A stretch of DNA of 64,000 nt from assembly GCA_020072565.1 (NCBI GenBank), contig JAIQGI010000005.1, positions 62,001 to 126,000 of the forward strand. The letters are read 5' to 3'. The notes beneath the pieces are model-generated. The model saw only the letters and a program-made list of their open reading frames with translations. It had not been told where the DNA came from and did not search any database. Below are positions 48,177 through 57,435 of the stretch, piece by piece; positions within the stretch are counted from its first letter, which is position 1, and every line of letters starts with the position of its first letter. This DNA comes from Terriglobia bacterium (GTDB lineage Bacteria > Acidobacteriota > UBA6911). A program made the translations under genes and the position numbers.

Positions 48177-49430
48177 ATGAAGACAAATCGCCGCGCTTTT
48201 GTGAAAACGCTGGCCACCGCAGGAATCAGCGCCACCGTTCTGCCGGATGCAGGGCCCGCCGCAGCCCGGCAGTACTTGCCGCCTGTCGTCGGCGGATCGA
48301 CGTCTAACGTGTCCGCACTCGGACGCAAGACCGGACTGAAGATCAAGAGCATCGAGAGTTTCACCCAGGGGACGAACCTCGGGATCGTGCGCGTCCGCAA
48401 CGATGACGGATCGGAGGGATACGGTCAACTTTCGCCCTATGATGTCGATATCTCTGCCACAGTATTGCACAGGAAGATCGCATCGTTGGCGCTGGGCAGG
48501 GACCCGGCCGATCTGAACACGCTCGTCGACCAGTGCATCGAGGAGAACTACAAATATCCATGGTCCTTCATCTGCCGTGCGTTGACAGGCCTGGACACGG
48601 CCATCTGGGACCTGCTCGGCAAACGAGAGCGCAAGAGTGTATGTGAACTGCTGGGAGGGAAGCCCGGACCTTTCCCGGCTTACGGTTCCAGCATGAGCCG
48701 TACCATCAAGCCGGAGGAGGAAGCACAACGCCTGCTGCGGCTGCGGGACAGCCAGGGATTCATGGCTTTCAAGGTCCGGCTCGGAAAGGTGAACGGGCAC
48801 GACGAAGATCAGTGGCCCGGGCGCACGGAAGCCCTCATCCCGGCGGTGCGCAAGGCGCTGGGAGCCGGAGTCACGTTTCTGGGCGACGGCAACAGCTGCT
48901 TCACCCCGCCCAAGGCTATTCAGGTGGGCCGGATGCTCGAGCAGCACGATTTCGGGCATTTTGAAGAACCCTGTCCTTATTGGGAACTCGAGTGGACGGC
49001 TCAGGTCGCAGAGGCTCTGAAGATCCCGGTTGCGGGAGGCGAACAGGACAACGACCTCGCCCAGTGGCAGCGCATGATCCGCATGCGCGCGGTGGATATC
49101 GTCCAACCGGACATCTGCTACATCGGCGGACTCACCCGGGCGCTCCGCGTAGCCGCGATGGCGGAAATGGCGGGGCTCAAGTGCGTGCCGCACTCCGCGA
49201 ATCTTTCCATGGTCACGGTTTTTGCCCTACATATGATGGGCGCCATTGCCAATGCAGGGCCGCACGTGGAGTTCACAATCGAGAACGACCCATGGACAAA
49301 GGACCTTTACCAGCCGGCGCTGCAGGTGCGCGACGGCAAAGTCGCAATCCCCGCCGGTCCCGGCTGGGGGGTCACCATCAATCCGGAATGGCTGAATAAA
49401 GCGAAGCGTGAGATCAGCGATCGCTCCTGA
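48177..49430 (+). CDS. Enolase-superfamily enzyme (fourth copy), Tat-exported
   Basis: A 417-residue mandelate-racemase/MLE-type protein starting with a Tat motif (KTNRRAFVKTLATAGIS). Catalytic features: FMAFKVRLGK (lysine pair region), FLGDGNSCFTP (metal Asp and Asn), FGHFEEPCPYWE (Glu), VAGGEQDND (Glu/Asp) and CVPHSANLS (general His). The complete metal triad suggests an active dehydratase or epimerase on a sugar acid. The start is 43 bases after the permease stop, so co-transcription is likely. Confidence 0.86.
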   Translation: MKTNRRAFVKTLATAGISATVLPDAGPAAARQYLPPVVGGSTSNVSALGRKTGLKIKSIESFTQGTNLGIVRVRNDDGSEGYGQLSPYDVDISATVLHRKIASLALGRDPADLNTLVDQCIEENYKYPWSFICRALTGLDTAIWDLLGKRERKSVCELLGGKPGPFPAYGSSMSRTIKPEEEAQRLLRLRDSQGFMAFKVRLGKVNGHDEDQWPGRTEALIPAVRKALGAGVTFLGDGNSCFTPPKAIQVGRMLEQHDFGHFEEPCPYWELEWTAQVAEALKIPVAGGEQDNDLAQWQRMIRMRAVDIVQPDICYIGGLTRALRVAAMAEMAGLKCVPHSANLSMVTVFALHMMGAIANAGPHVEFTIENDPWTKDLYQPALQVRDGKVAIPAGPGWGVTINPEWLNKAKREISDRS

Positions 49431-49470
49431 GGCGATCTGATCGACAAGTTCGTGGATATCGGGAGAACTT

Positions 49471-50508
49471 ATGTATTCCACAATCCTGTATCTTCTTTTC
49501 TTAGTGCCCCTCGTGATGCAAGCCAGTAATTATTCCGCACAGCAGGTCACGATCGACGGCATCGAGGTGATCCAGCTTAAGGACAACGCGCACAAGATCG
49601 AGGTTTCCGTTGTGCCGTCGCTCGGCAACAACGCTTACGAGATCAAGGCGAACGGCAAGCACGTCCTTTGGTCGCCGTATCAGAATCTCAAGGAGTTTGC
49701 TGACAAGCCGGTTATGCTGGGCAATCCGCTGCTGGCCCCGTGGGCAAACCGGATCCAAGGGGATGGATATTGGGCCAATGGAAAAAGATTCCTGCTGAAT
49801 CCGGAACTCAAAAACTACCGCTACGATGGCAACAAGAATCCGATGCACGGCCTGCTGGTCTATGCACGGGAATGGAAGGTGATCCGCATTCAGGCCGACG
49901 GCCGATCGGCCACCGTGACCTCCCGCCTGGAGTTCTGGCGCCGGCCGGACTGGATGGCCCAATTCCCCTTCGCGCACAACATCGAGGTGACCTACCGCCT
50001 GATGGATGGCGCCCTGGAAGTGGAAACCGCAGTTGAAAACCTGTCTTCGGATTCCATGCCGCTCTCGCTGGGCTACCACACCTACTACCAGATCGAAGAT
50101 TTGCCGCGCGACGACTGCAGGATTCATGTGCCGGCACGAAGCCAGGTGATGGTCTCGGATGCGCTCATTCCGACCGGAGAGATGAGGCCGGCAACACTGT
50201 CCGATCCTCAACCGCTGCGCGGCCAGGCCCTCGACACCGGATTCACCGACCTCGTGCGAGACGCCGCAGGCCACGCCGAGTTCTGGGTGCAGGGGAAACA
50301 ACAGAAGATCAGGATCGTCTTCGGCGCAAAATACGATGTCGCGGTCATATACTCCCCGCCGGGACGCAATTTTATCTGTTTTGAGCCCATGGTCGGCACG
50401 ACCAATGTCTTCAACCTGGCGCATGCGGGGCTGTTCAGGGACCTGCAGAGTATCCCGCCGGGCGGTTCCTGGAAGGAGAGCTTTTGGATCATCCCGGAAG
50501 GGTACTAG
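49471..50508 (+). CDS. Aldose 1-epimerase (mutarotase), exported
   Basis: A 345-residue galactose-mutarotase-like protein with a signal peptide (STILYLLFLVPLVMQA). The catalytic pattern is present: LLAPWANRI, NPMHGLL (His near residue 126), LGYHTYYQ (His near residue 206) and NFICFEPMVGTTN (Glu near residue 310). Mutarotases interconvert alpha and beta sugar anomers, feeding dehydrogenases that use one form. GGGAG precedes the ATG. It belongs to the plus-strand sugar-acid series. Confidence 0.88.
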   Translation: MYSTILYLLFLVPLVMQASNYSAQQVTIDGIEVIQLKDNAHKIEVSVVPSLGNNAYEIKANGKHVLWSPYQNLKEFADKPVMLGNPLLAPWANRIQGDGYWANGKRFLLNPELKNYRYDGNKNPMHGLLVYAREWKVIRIQADGRSATVTSRLEFWRRPDWMAQFPFAHNIEVTYRLMDGALEVETAVENLSSDSMPLSLGYHTYYQIEDLPRDDCRIHVPARSQVMVSDALIPTGEMRPATLSDPQPLRGQALDTGFTDLVRDAAGHAEFWVQGKQQKIRIVFGAKYDVAVIYSPPGRNFICFEPMVGTTNVFNLAHAGLFRDLQSIPPGGSWKESFWIIPEGY

Positions 50509-50593
50509 TCCGAAAATGCGGTTCACTGTTCGTTGACAGCGGGGCCGATCAACATTTATAAGTGTGCAGCATCCATCGCAAAGGAGAACCATC

Positions 50594-51760
50594 ATGTCCG
50601 GGCTTTTTTCACGCAGGAGTCTATTTCATCTGGCAGGATTAGCGGCAGGATCCATGCTTGGGAGCCGCTACGCCTGGGCAAGCCGGCAGCAGCCCAAGAC
50701 TCAAACAGCAAGGCCGTTCGGCGACACCGGCCGCACGCCGCGGGGGCACCCCGATCCGTTCCCGGCAGTAGCCACGCGTTCCAGCGTATCGCTTGTCCAC
50801 GGTGACGACCGCCGCAAGAACGTTTATGAAGCCCTGATGGCAATCGACGAGCAGATCAAGCCGAAGCTAAAAAGTAAGAAGTACGTAGTAATCAAGCCTA
50901 ACAACGTTGCAACCAACAATCAGCTGGCGGCCACACACGCGGATGCGTTGCGCGGCATTCTCGATTACCTCGAACGACGCTTCAAAGGTCCCGTCATCAT
51001 CGCGGAATCTTCGGCCGGCAACACCATGACGGGATTCGAATTCTTCAAATACCCCGCGTTGACCAAGGAGTACGGGAAAGTCAGCCTCCTGGACCTGAAC
51101 GAAGAGGGGCAGTATGTGCTTCTGCCGCTGATCGATTACGACATCCACGTCGTGCCGGTGAGGCTGGCGGCGCGGTTGGTCGACCCGGAAGCTTTCATTT
51201 TCAGCGCAGCATGCTTGAAGACGCACAACATGGCTGTGGTCACGCTGTCCATCAAGAATATGGTATTGGGTGCGCCGCTTCACCAGGGTCCCAAAGATAC
51301 CCGGCGGTGGAACGACAAGCGGCGGTATCACGTCGGAATCCGTCAGGGCATCTATAACATGTATCTGACGGCGCAGAGACTGCAGGCGCACTGGGGCGTA
51401 GCCGTCATCGACGGCTACGAAGGCATGGAAGGTAACGGGCCCGCTTCGGGAACACCCGTCCCCTCTCGTGTCGCCATCGCTTCCACCGATTTCGTGGCGG
51501 CGGACCGCGTCGGCGCGGAAGTGATGGGAGTCGACCCGGAGTGGCTTGGCTGGCTGAAATATTGCGGCGAAGTCGGCATCGGGCAATGGGACCTGTCCAG
51601 GATCGACATCCGCGGCGCCCAGTTCGCATCCGTTCAGAAGAAATACCGTCTCCATTCGGACGTCGATCTGATGCTTCAGTGGAGAGGCCCGATGGAGGAG
51701 TTGCCCTTGAACCTCGGCTGGGTGACACCGATTTCCGATCACTATCTGGTTGATGCTTAA
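50594..51760 (+). CDS. DUF362-domain protein, Tat-exported (second copy)
   Basis: A 388-residue protein with a Tat signal (GLFSRRSLFHLAGLAAGSM) and a DUF362 domain: KKYVVIKPNNVATNNQLAATHADALRG, VIIAESSAGN, IFSAACLKTHNMAVVTLSIKNMVLG and AVIDGYEGMEGNGPASG, then FVAADRVGAEVMGVDPEWL. It is paralogous to the copy at 41476-42663; both sit in sugar-acid clusters. Function of the domain is not established. The ATG at 50594 has AAGGAG 8 bases upstream. The next gene starts 24 bases after its stop. Confidence 0.85.
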   Translation: MSGLFSRRSLFHLAGLAAGSMLGSRYAWASRQQPKTQTARPFGDTGRTPRGHPDPFPAVATRSSVSLVHGDDRRKNVYEALMAIDEQIKPKLKSKKYVVIKPNNVATNNQLAATHADALRGILDYLERRFKGPVIIAESSAGNTMTGFEFFKYPALTKEYGKVSLLDLNEEGQYVLLPLIDYDIHVVPVRLAARLVDPEAFIFSAACLKTHNMAVVTLSIKNMVLGAPLHQGPKDTRRWNDKRRYHVGIRQGIYNMYLTAQRLQAHWGVAVIDGYEGMEGNGPASGTPVPSRVAIASTDFVAADRVGAEVMGVDPEWLGWLKYCGEVGIGQWDLSRIDIRGAQFASVQKKYRLHSDVDLMLQWRGPMEELPLNLGWVTPISDHYLVDA

Positions 51761-51784
51761 AGAGCAAGGAGAAAAGGGGGGTAT

Positions 51785-52954
51785 ATGAACGACAAGGCAT
51801 CGCGCAGGAATTTCCTGGTGACCGCTGGTATGGCACTCCCGGCTGCGGCCATGGCATCAACCTCAAAAACGCGACCGAAAGACACCATGCCACTTCTGGC
51901 ATCGCCTGCCGGGCTGAGTTATCGCGTTTTAGGCAAGACAGGTCTGAAGGTGACGAGTGTCGGATTTGGCTGCATGATCACTTCCGATCCGAGCGTGATT
52001 GAACGAGGAGCCGACCTCGGCATCACCTATTTCGATACGGCGCGGAGCTACCAAAACGGCAACAATGAGCGCATGGTAGGGGCGGCCCTGAAGGCGAAGA
52101 GGAGGGATCTCGTTCTATCCACCAAGACCGGGGCCAGAACGAAGGAAGAAGCGCTGCAGCATCTGGACACAAGCCTGACCGAACTGGGAACGGATCATGT
52201 TGATATCTGGTATCTGCACGGCAAAAGCAGGCCGGAAGATCTGTCCGACGGGCTTCTGGAAGCGCAGCAGATCGCCAAAAAAGCCGGCAAGACACGATTC
52301 ATCGGAGTGAGCACTCACTCAGGCCAGCCCGCGCTGTTCCCGGCGGTGATCGAAAAGCTGCCTCATTTCGATGTGATTCTCACCTCCTACAACTTCAGCA
52401 TGGATCCCGGAATGGACGCGGTCATCGAGTCGGCCATAAAGCAGGGGCTGGGCATTGTGGCGATGAAGGTCATGGCCGGCGGCTTCCGCACCGCCAAGCC
52501 GGGTCAAAAGCTGTACGATACCCTGAAGCGCGACGGCGCCATGCTGGCCGCGCTGAAGTGGGTTCTGAAAAACAAGAATGTAGGCACCACAATTCCCAGC
52601 ATCACCGACATGGAGCAGCTGGATGAGAACATGAAGGCCATGACGGTGCCTTTCTCAGATGCCGACCAGAAAATCCTATTTGCCCAACTGGAATACATCC
52701 GGCCGCTGTACTGCCGCACCTGCGGCAGCTGCGCCGGCCAGTGTCCCAAAGGCCTGCCGGTGTCCGACATGCTCCGCTACCTGAGCTATTCAGAGGGTTA
52801 TGGAGAATTTCAGCTTGCTCGTGAAAGCTTCCTTGCGCTTCCATCGGACGTGAGGGATGTGCGCTGCAAGGATTGCGGTACCTGCACCATCCGTTGCCCG
52901 AATGGAGTCCGAGTGGCGGAACGGCTGCAAACTGCACAGGAGCTGTTCGCATGA
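51785..52954 (+). CDS. Aldo/keto reductase with two C-terminal 4Fe-4S motifs, Tat-exported
   Basis: A 389-residue protein with an excellent Tat signal (KASRRNFLVTAGMALPAAA), an aldo/keto-reductase barrel with the tetrad Asp/Tyr (FDTARSYQNG), Lys (LSTKTG) and His (WYLHG), and a C-terminal ferredoxin-like part with CRTCGSCAGQCPKG and CKDCGTCTIRCPNG, enough for two 4Fe-4S clusters. The clusters suggest electron transfer as well as NAD(P)H-type chemistry. Its stop overlaps the next start as ATGA, indicating translational coupling. Together with DUF362 it may form a redox step in the exported pathway. Confidence 0.9.
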   Translation: MNDKASRRNFLVTAGMALPAAAMASTSKTRPKDTMPLLASPAGLSYRVLGKTGLKVTSVGFGCMITSDPSVIERGADLGITYFDTARSYQNGNNERMVGAALKAKRRDLVLSTKTGARTKEEALQHLDTSLTELGTDHVDIWYLHGKSRPEDLSDGLLEAQQIAKKAGKTRFIGVSTHSGQPALFPAVIEKLPHFDVILTSYNFSMDPGMDAVIESAIKQGLGIVAMKVMAGGFRTAKPGQKLYDTLKRDGAMLAALKWVLKNKNVGTTIPSITDMEQLDENMKAMTVPFSDADQKILFAQLEYIRPLYCRTCGSCAGQCPKGLPVSDMLRYLSYSEGYGEFQLARESFLALPSDVRDVRCKDCGTCTIRCPNGVRVAERLQTAQELFA

Positions 52955-53784
52955 AAATCGCAATGATTGCGGCCGGCGTCTTGATGTTCGTCGGCACGGC
53001 GGCGGCTCAACTGCCGCCGTGCACGGCAGTCCCGGGATGGACACAGCAAGGTCCAGCCCGGAGCTTTGGGCCCGACAATCTCTTTGACTACATGGATGGC
53101 AACGCCGAGGCGTATCTCCTGTATCATTTCGTCGGGATGAAGGGGATCAGCTGCCAGTCCGGAGATGCCACGCTCAATATCGATGTCTCCGAAATGGAAG
53201 ACGCCGAGTTCGCATACGGGATGTTCACCTCCACCCGCGATCCCCGGCTGCCGACTGAAAAGATCGGCGCATCGGGCCAGATCACACCGAGGAAGGGGTT
53301 TTTCGTCAAGGACAAGTATTACGTCGAAATCTCCGCCAATCCGGAAAAAGACTTCAGCGCAACACTCCGGGCATTCCTTTCTGTTATTGAAAAGAACATA
53401 CAGGGGCGGTCGACCCTGCCAGACGCCATCGGGTGGTTCCCAACGGAAAACCTGATTTCGGACTCGATACGGTTGGTGCCGGAGAGCGTACTGGGACTGC
53501 GATTGCTGAAGACCGGGTATGTCGCGCAATACCAGTCGGGCAAGGGCTTTCTTGTCCGCGAATCATCCCCTGAATCCGCTGCTCAGGTGTTCGCCAAACT
53601 GAAGGAGCGCTTCGGACAAACCACGCCGGTCCGGATCGCCGAGGAGGCGTTCACGGCGACGGACAAGTACCTGAACGGGATGTGCGTTTTCCGGAAAGGG
53701 AGTTTCGTCGGCGGATTCGCCAATCTGCCGTCAGGGAACAACGGCGTTGCGGAAACGGAAAAGCTCGCCGCAAGTGTCAAATGA
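52951..53784 (+). CDS. Secreted DUF6599-like protein
   Basis: A 277-residue protein with a signal peptide (KIAMIAAGVLMFVGTAAA). The start of the mature part (PGWTQQGPARSFGPDNLFDYMDGNAEAYLLYHF) matches the pattern of DUF6599 proteins (a Trp, a phenylalanine-rich strand and Y-x-DG-x-A). No function is known. The ATG overlaps the aldo/keto-reductase stop by four bases, so the two products are probably made together. Confidence 0.83.
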   Translation: MKIAMIAAGVLMFVGTAAAQLPPCTAVPGWTQQGPARSFGPDNLFDYMDGNAEAYLLYHFVGMKGISCQSGDATLNIDVSEMEDAEFAYGMFTSTRDPRLPTEKIGASGQITPRKGFFVKDKYYVEISANPEKDFSATLRAFLSVIEKNIQGRSTLPDAIGWFPTENLISDSIRLVPESVLGLRLLKTGYVAQYQSGKGFLVRESSPESAAQVFAKLKERFGQTTPVRIAEEAFTATDKYLNGMCVFRKGSFVGGFANLPSGNNGVAETEKLAASVK

Positions 53785-53817
53785 TGCGTAAATGAAACGG
53801 ATCCGGAGGTTATGGCT

Positions 53818-54759
53818 ATGTGGAGACTGCAAATAAGGATCGTTGCTGCCTTGTGGGCGGTTTTTGTTTTCACCTCGCCTGCCTTGGCACAGATCAACTC
53901 CCTGACCCGTGAGGAGATGATCAAGTACACCGCACAGAATCCGTTCGACCGCTTTCCCGACGGCAGGCCCAAGGTTCCGGATGCGCTGCTCAAGGAGTTC
54001 AACAACATGTCGTCGGAAGAGGTCATGGGAGCGGGACGCGGCGCCGGTCCTGCCGGGGCCCGCGTCACGTTCGTGTCCGGCTTCCAGGTTTTGAATCCGG
54101 GCAGGAAGCTCATCGGGCGGGCCGTTACGCTGCAATTGATGCCCACACGGCCGGATGTGGCCGGTCCGGATGCAGAAGACTGGAAGAAGAAGGGGAATGC
54201 GACTCCGCTCAACCATCAATCCGCGCTTGATGTGCTTCAGGCCGGCGATGTGATCGTCATTGATGCCGGAGGAAACATCAACGCCGGCGGGATCATTGGT
54301 GATAACCTTGCTTACTACATCTGGAAGAAGACGGGGGCGGGATTTGTCATCGACGGCGCCATCCGTGACCTTGAAGGTATCGCATCGTTTGGCATGGCCG
54401 GTTATTTCAGAGCCGCGGTTCCGCCGGCGATCCAGGGCCTCATGGTGACGGGCATTAACGTGCCGGTGCGGATCGGCAACGCGACCGTTATGCCGGGCGA
54501 TGTGGTTTTCGGGGATCGCGAGGGGGTCAACTTCATTCCGCCACAGTCGGTCCAGGCTCTCGTCGACAATGCCATCATCACGCACATTCACGACGAGTGG
54601 ACCAGAATGAAATTCGACCAGAACAAGTACAAATCAACGGACATCTACAGCAGCCCGAAAGATCCCGCGCTGATCCAGGAATACGAGGAGTTCCTGAAGC
54701 AGAAACTGGGCCCCGCCAAGTACGAAGAGTACCGGAAGCGCAAGGAAGGAAAGCAGTAA
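53818..54759 (+). CDS. RraA-like protein, exported, with C-terminal basic tail
   Basis: About 313 residues: signal peptide (IRIVAALWAVFVFTSPALA), an N-terminal helical part, then an RraA/HMG-aldolase-like domain with IVIDAGGNINAGGIIGDNLAYYIWKK and GFVIDGAIRDLEGI (the RD pair), and a charged tail ending in KYEEYRKRKEGK. A short GAGRGAGPAGA insert lies near residue 78. Of two ATGs (53812, 53818) the second is better spaced from GGAGG. A tail remnant of a paralogue is at 44001-44165. Possible aldolase acting on 2-keto-3-deoxy sugar acids; not proven. Confidence 0.83.
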   Translation: MWRLQIRIVAALWAVFVFTSPALAQINSLTREEMIKYTAQNPFDRFPDGRPKVPDALLKEFNNMSSEEVMGAGRGAGPAGARVTFVSGFQVLNPGRKLIGRAVTLQLMPTRPDVAGPDAEDWKKKGNATPLNHQSALDVLQAGDVIVIDAGGNINAGGIIGDNLAYYIWKKTGAGFVIDGAIRDLEGIASFGMAGYFRAAVPPAIQGLMVTGINVPVRIGNATVMPGDVVFGDREGVNFIPPQSVQALVDNAIITHIHDEWTRMKFDQNKYKSTDIYSSPKDPALIQEYEEFLKQKLGPAKYEEYRKRKEGKQ

Positions 54760-54766
54760 TCCCGCC

Positions 54767-55654
54767 TTAGGCCACGGGATTGCGGAGGGTGCCGATTTCC
54801 GGGACCGTGATTTCTACAATATCTCCGCTCTGAAGTGTAAAACTGTCGGGCGGCACCAGGCCGGTGCCCGTCATCAGCAGGACGCCGTCTGGGAATTCCT
54901 GTTCGCGAAAGAGATACTCGATCAGCTCGTCGAAGTTTCGCTTCATCTTTGCGATCGATGTTTTTCCCTCGAAAACAATGGTGCCGCCGCGGCTGATCTG
55001 GAGCCGGATGGTGAGCGCACGCGCATCCTTGACTGCCCCGGCCGGCACTATTGCTGGGCCAAGCGCGCAACATCCTTTGTAGACTTTGGCCTGTGGCAGG
55101 TAGAGCGGATTTTCCCCTTCAATGTCGCGCGAACTCATGTCGTTGCCGATCGTAAATCCTGCCAGGGTGCCCCTGCCGTTGACTACCAGCACGAGTTCAG
55201 GCTCGGGAACATTCCAGCTGGAATCGCGGCGTATTCGGACCGGCTCATGGGGAGCCGAAACGCGATGAGCCGTCGCCTTGAAAAAGAGTTCCGGCCGCGC
55301 CGCATGATACACCTTGTCGTAAAATGATCCGCCTTCAGGGCTTTCTCCCATGCGGGCATCACGGCTGCGCAGGTACGTCACGCCAGCGGCCCAGACCTCC
55401 TGCCTCGTAATGGGTGCGAGAAGGTGTGGCATATCGGGTCCCGCCGGCCGGTCCAGTTCCGACCAGGAGCAGCAGGGTCTGCCGGCTTTGGGAAAAACGT
55501 TGCGGAGTTCCTCTGCCAGGTCCTCGGAATGAACGAGCCTTGTGAATGATCCATACCGATCTGCATCGACGGCACTCAGATCGTAAACTTCATCTCCCAC
55601 AGCCAAACCCACGGCAGTGCTTCGATCCGGCCTCCAGAAGCGGCAGAGTTTCAT
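54767..55654 (-). CDS. 2-keto-3-deoxy-pentonate dehydratase (FAH family, KdaD/XylX-like)
   Basis: A 295-residue fumarylacetoacetate-hydrolase-fold protein without a signal peptide. The region VYHAARPELFFKATAHRV, IRRDSSWNVPEPELVLVVN, GFTIGNDMSSRDIEGENPLYLPQAKVY and CCALGPAIV closely follows 2-dehydro-3-deoxy-D-arabinonate dehydratases of the oxidative pentose route, including the Glu-Glu-Asp metal ligands. It would give 2,5-dioxopentanoate, the substrate of the aldehyde dehydrogenase directly upstream (23-base gap). Both are cytoplasmic. This pair is the signature of a Weimberg-type pathway. Confidence 0.87.
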   Translation of the reverse strand: MKLCRFWRPDRSTAVGLAVGDEVYDLSAVDADRYGSFTRLVHSEDLAEELRNVFPKAGRPCCSWSELDRPAGPDMPHLLAPITRQEVWAAGVTYLRSRDARMGESPEGGSFYDKVYHAARPELFFKATAHRVSAPHEPVRIRRDSSWNVPEPELVLVVNGRGTLAGFTIGNDMSSRDIEGENPLYLPQAKVYKGCCALGPAIVPAGAVKDARALTIRLQISRGGTIVFEGKTSIAKMKRNFDELIEYLFREQEFPDGVLLMTGTGLVPPDSFTLQSGDIVEITVPEIGTLRNPVA

Positions 55655-55677
55655 GATCAGCCCTCAGTCTTTAGGTC

Positions 55678-57129
55678 TCAAAGTCCTGCCCGGTCCATGT
55701 AAACGCTCCGGATACTTGTGAAGAACTCCAGTGCGGCGCGCCCCTGTTCGCGCGAATGGGAGGACGATTCTTTCATTCCGCCGAAGGGGACCTGGGGCTC
55801 GATCCCGGCGGTTTCGCTGTTGACCTTCACGACCCCGGCCTCGATCCTGCCCACATAATCCTGCATCGCATTCAGATCACGCGTGAAGATCGAAGCCGAG
55901 AGTCCGAAACGGACCCGGTTCGCGAGAGCGATCGCTTCGTCCAGGTTCCGGGCACGCATAATTGCCAGCACCGGGCCGAAGATTTCCTCCTGTGCCAGGT
56001 ACGAATCGGCCGGAACATCGGCAAAAACGGTCGGCTCGACGTAGAAACCGTGAGCGTAGGTTTCTCCGGCCGGGACACCGCCGCCGCACAGCAGGCGCGC
56101 CTCGGCCCTCCCTTTTTCAATCGCGTTCAGAATGCTCCGATGCTGCTCTTCGGAAACAACGGGCGGAACGAAATTGCCCTCATCTGTTCCTGGCCCGACT
56201 TTCAGAGCCTTGGTTTTGCCCAGCAGGTTTTCAACAAACGCGTCGTAGATTCCCTCGAGCACAATGGCGCGTGATGTTGCCGTGCACTTCTGGCCGGCGT
56301 AGCCGAAAGCGCCGCGCAGGGTCAAGGTCGCCGCCTGCTCCAGGTCGCAGTCCGGCATTACGATAACGGGATTCTTACCACCCATTTCCAGCTGAAACTT
56401 AGCCCCCCGTTCCGCGGCCCAGGCTCCGATCCTTCGGCCGATTGGATTGGAACCCGTGAACGTGATGCCGTGAACCTTAGGATTCTTGACCAGTTCGTCG
56501 CCAATGACCGATCCCACGCCGGTGACCAGGTTCAGCACCCCCTGCGGGATTCCACTCTCTTCGAAGATTCCGGCGATGAGCACGCCGCAATGAGGGGTTG
56601 CGCTCGCCGGCTTGAGCACGACCGTGTTGCCGTAAACCAATGCCGGGGCCATCTTCCAGATGGGGATGGCTATCGGGAAATTCCAGGGGGTGATGACACT
56701 CACGACCCCGAGAGGCACGCGGGTCGTGTAGACGAAAGTGCGCGGATTCACCGAAGGGATGACATCACCGCACGGGCGCACACCCTCGGCCGCATAAAAC
56801 CGAAGCAGGGCGACACCTCGAGCCGTTTCGCCGCGCGCTTCCGCGATGGTCTTTCCGTTTTCCCGCACCATCGCTTGAGCGACTTCCTCAAGCCTGCGCT
56901 GGAGAATGTCGGCGGCCTTGCGCAGAAACTCGCCGCGCGCAAAGCCCGAGAGCGCTTTCCAGGCCGGCAGTGCGGCTTCGCCGGCATCGATGGCTCGGCG
57001 CACATCTTCGACGTCCGACGCCGCAAACCTGCCGATCACGTCGCGCGTATCTGCCGGATTCGTCGAGCTGAATGAATTGCGCGCCGCTGCCCATTTGCCG
57101 TCAATATAATTCCCGCATGTGTCGGTCAT
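55678..57129 (-). CDS. Aldehyde dehydrogenase, 2-oxoglutarate-semialdehyde dehydrogenase type
   Basis: A 483-residue NAD(P)-dependent aldehyde dehydrogenase. Motifs: TPWNFPIAIPIWKMAPAL, FTGSNPIGRRIG, catalytic Glu in LEMGGKNP, nucleophile Cys in YAGQKCTATSR and EEIFGPVLAI. It resembles 2,5-dioxovalerate (ketoglutarate semialdehyde) dehydrogenases, which finish oxidative pentose breakdown to 2-oxoglutarate. Substrate assignment rests on sequence feel plus the adjacent FAH-family dehydratase. No signal peptide. Start ATG at 57129 has GAGGG upstream. Confidence 0.9.
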   Translation of the reverse strand: MTDTCGNYIDGKWAAARNSFSSTNPADTRDVIGRFAASDVEDVRRAIDAGEAALPAWKALSGFARGEFLRKAADILQRRLEEVAQAMVRENGKTIAEARGETARGVALLRFYAAEGVRPCGDVIPSVNPRTFVYTTRVPLGVVSVITPWNFPIAIPIWKMAPALVYGNTVVLKPASATPHCGVLIAGIFEESGIPQGVLNLVTGVGSVIGDELVKNPKVHGITFTGSNPIGRRIGAWAAERGAKFQLEMGGKNPVIVMPDCDLEQAATLTLRGAFGYAGQKCTATSRAIVLEGIYDAFVENLLGKTKALKVGPGTDEGNFVPPVVSEEQHRSILNAIEKGRAEARLLCGGGVPAGETYAHGFYVEPTVFADVPADSYLAQEEIFGPVLAIMRARNLDEAIALANRVRFGLSASIFTRDLNAMQDYVGRIEAGVVKVNSETAGIEPQVPFGGMKESSSHSREQGRAALEFFTSIRSVYMDRAGL

Positions 57130-57435
57130 ATGTTATCCCTCATGCTTGACGCCCGCTTGAATCGCCGGCTCCGGCGGTCTTCCCGGGAGGCAAGCACTCA
57201 TCTGACGGATCAATATGGCGTCATGATCCGGAAACGACAGGAGAGGCGCAATTATAAGCCTGTTTCAGGATTTCGGGAACCATTCTACTGCAAATCTCAG
57301 CGCAGGATTGAACCGAAATCCGTTTCTGCACTGTGGCGCTCCGGCGGTCTCCGCGTGAAATGCACGCAGCTGGGGGTGTATAGTGTCTGCTGGCTTCTCG
57401 GCGATGTGCCATTCACCGTTTACCAAGGACACAAA

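Noticed and set aside
46877-48400. 507-codon open frame on the minus strand
   Set aside because: Opposite the permease and the following enolase-type gene; no membrane segments or domains of its own.
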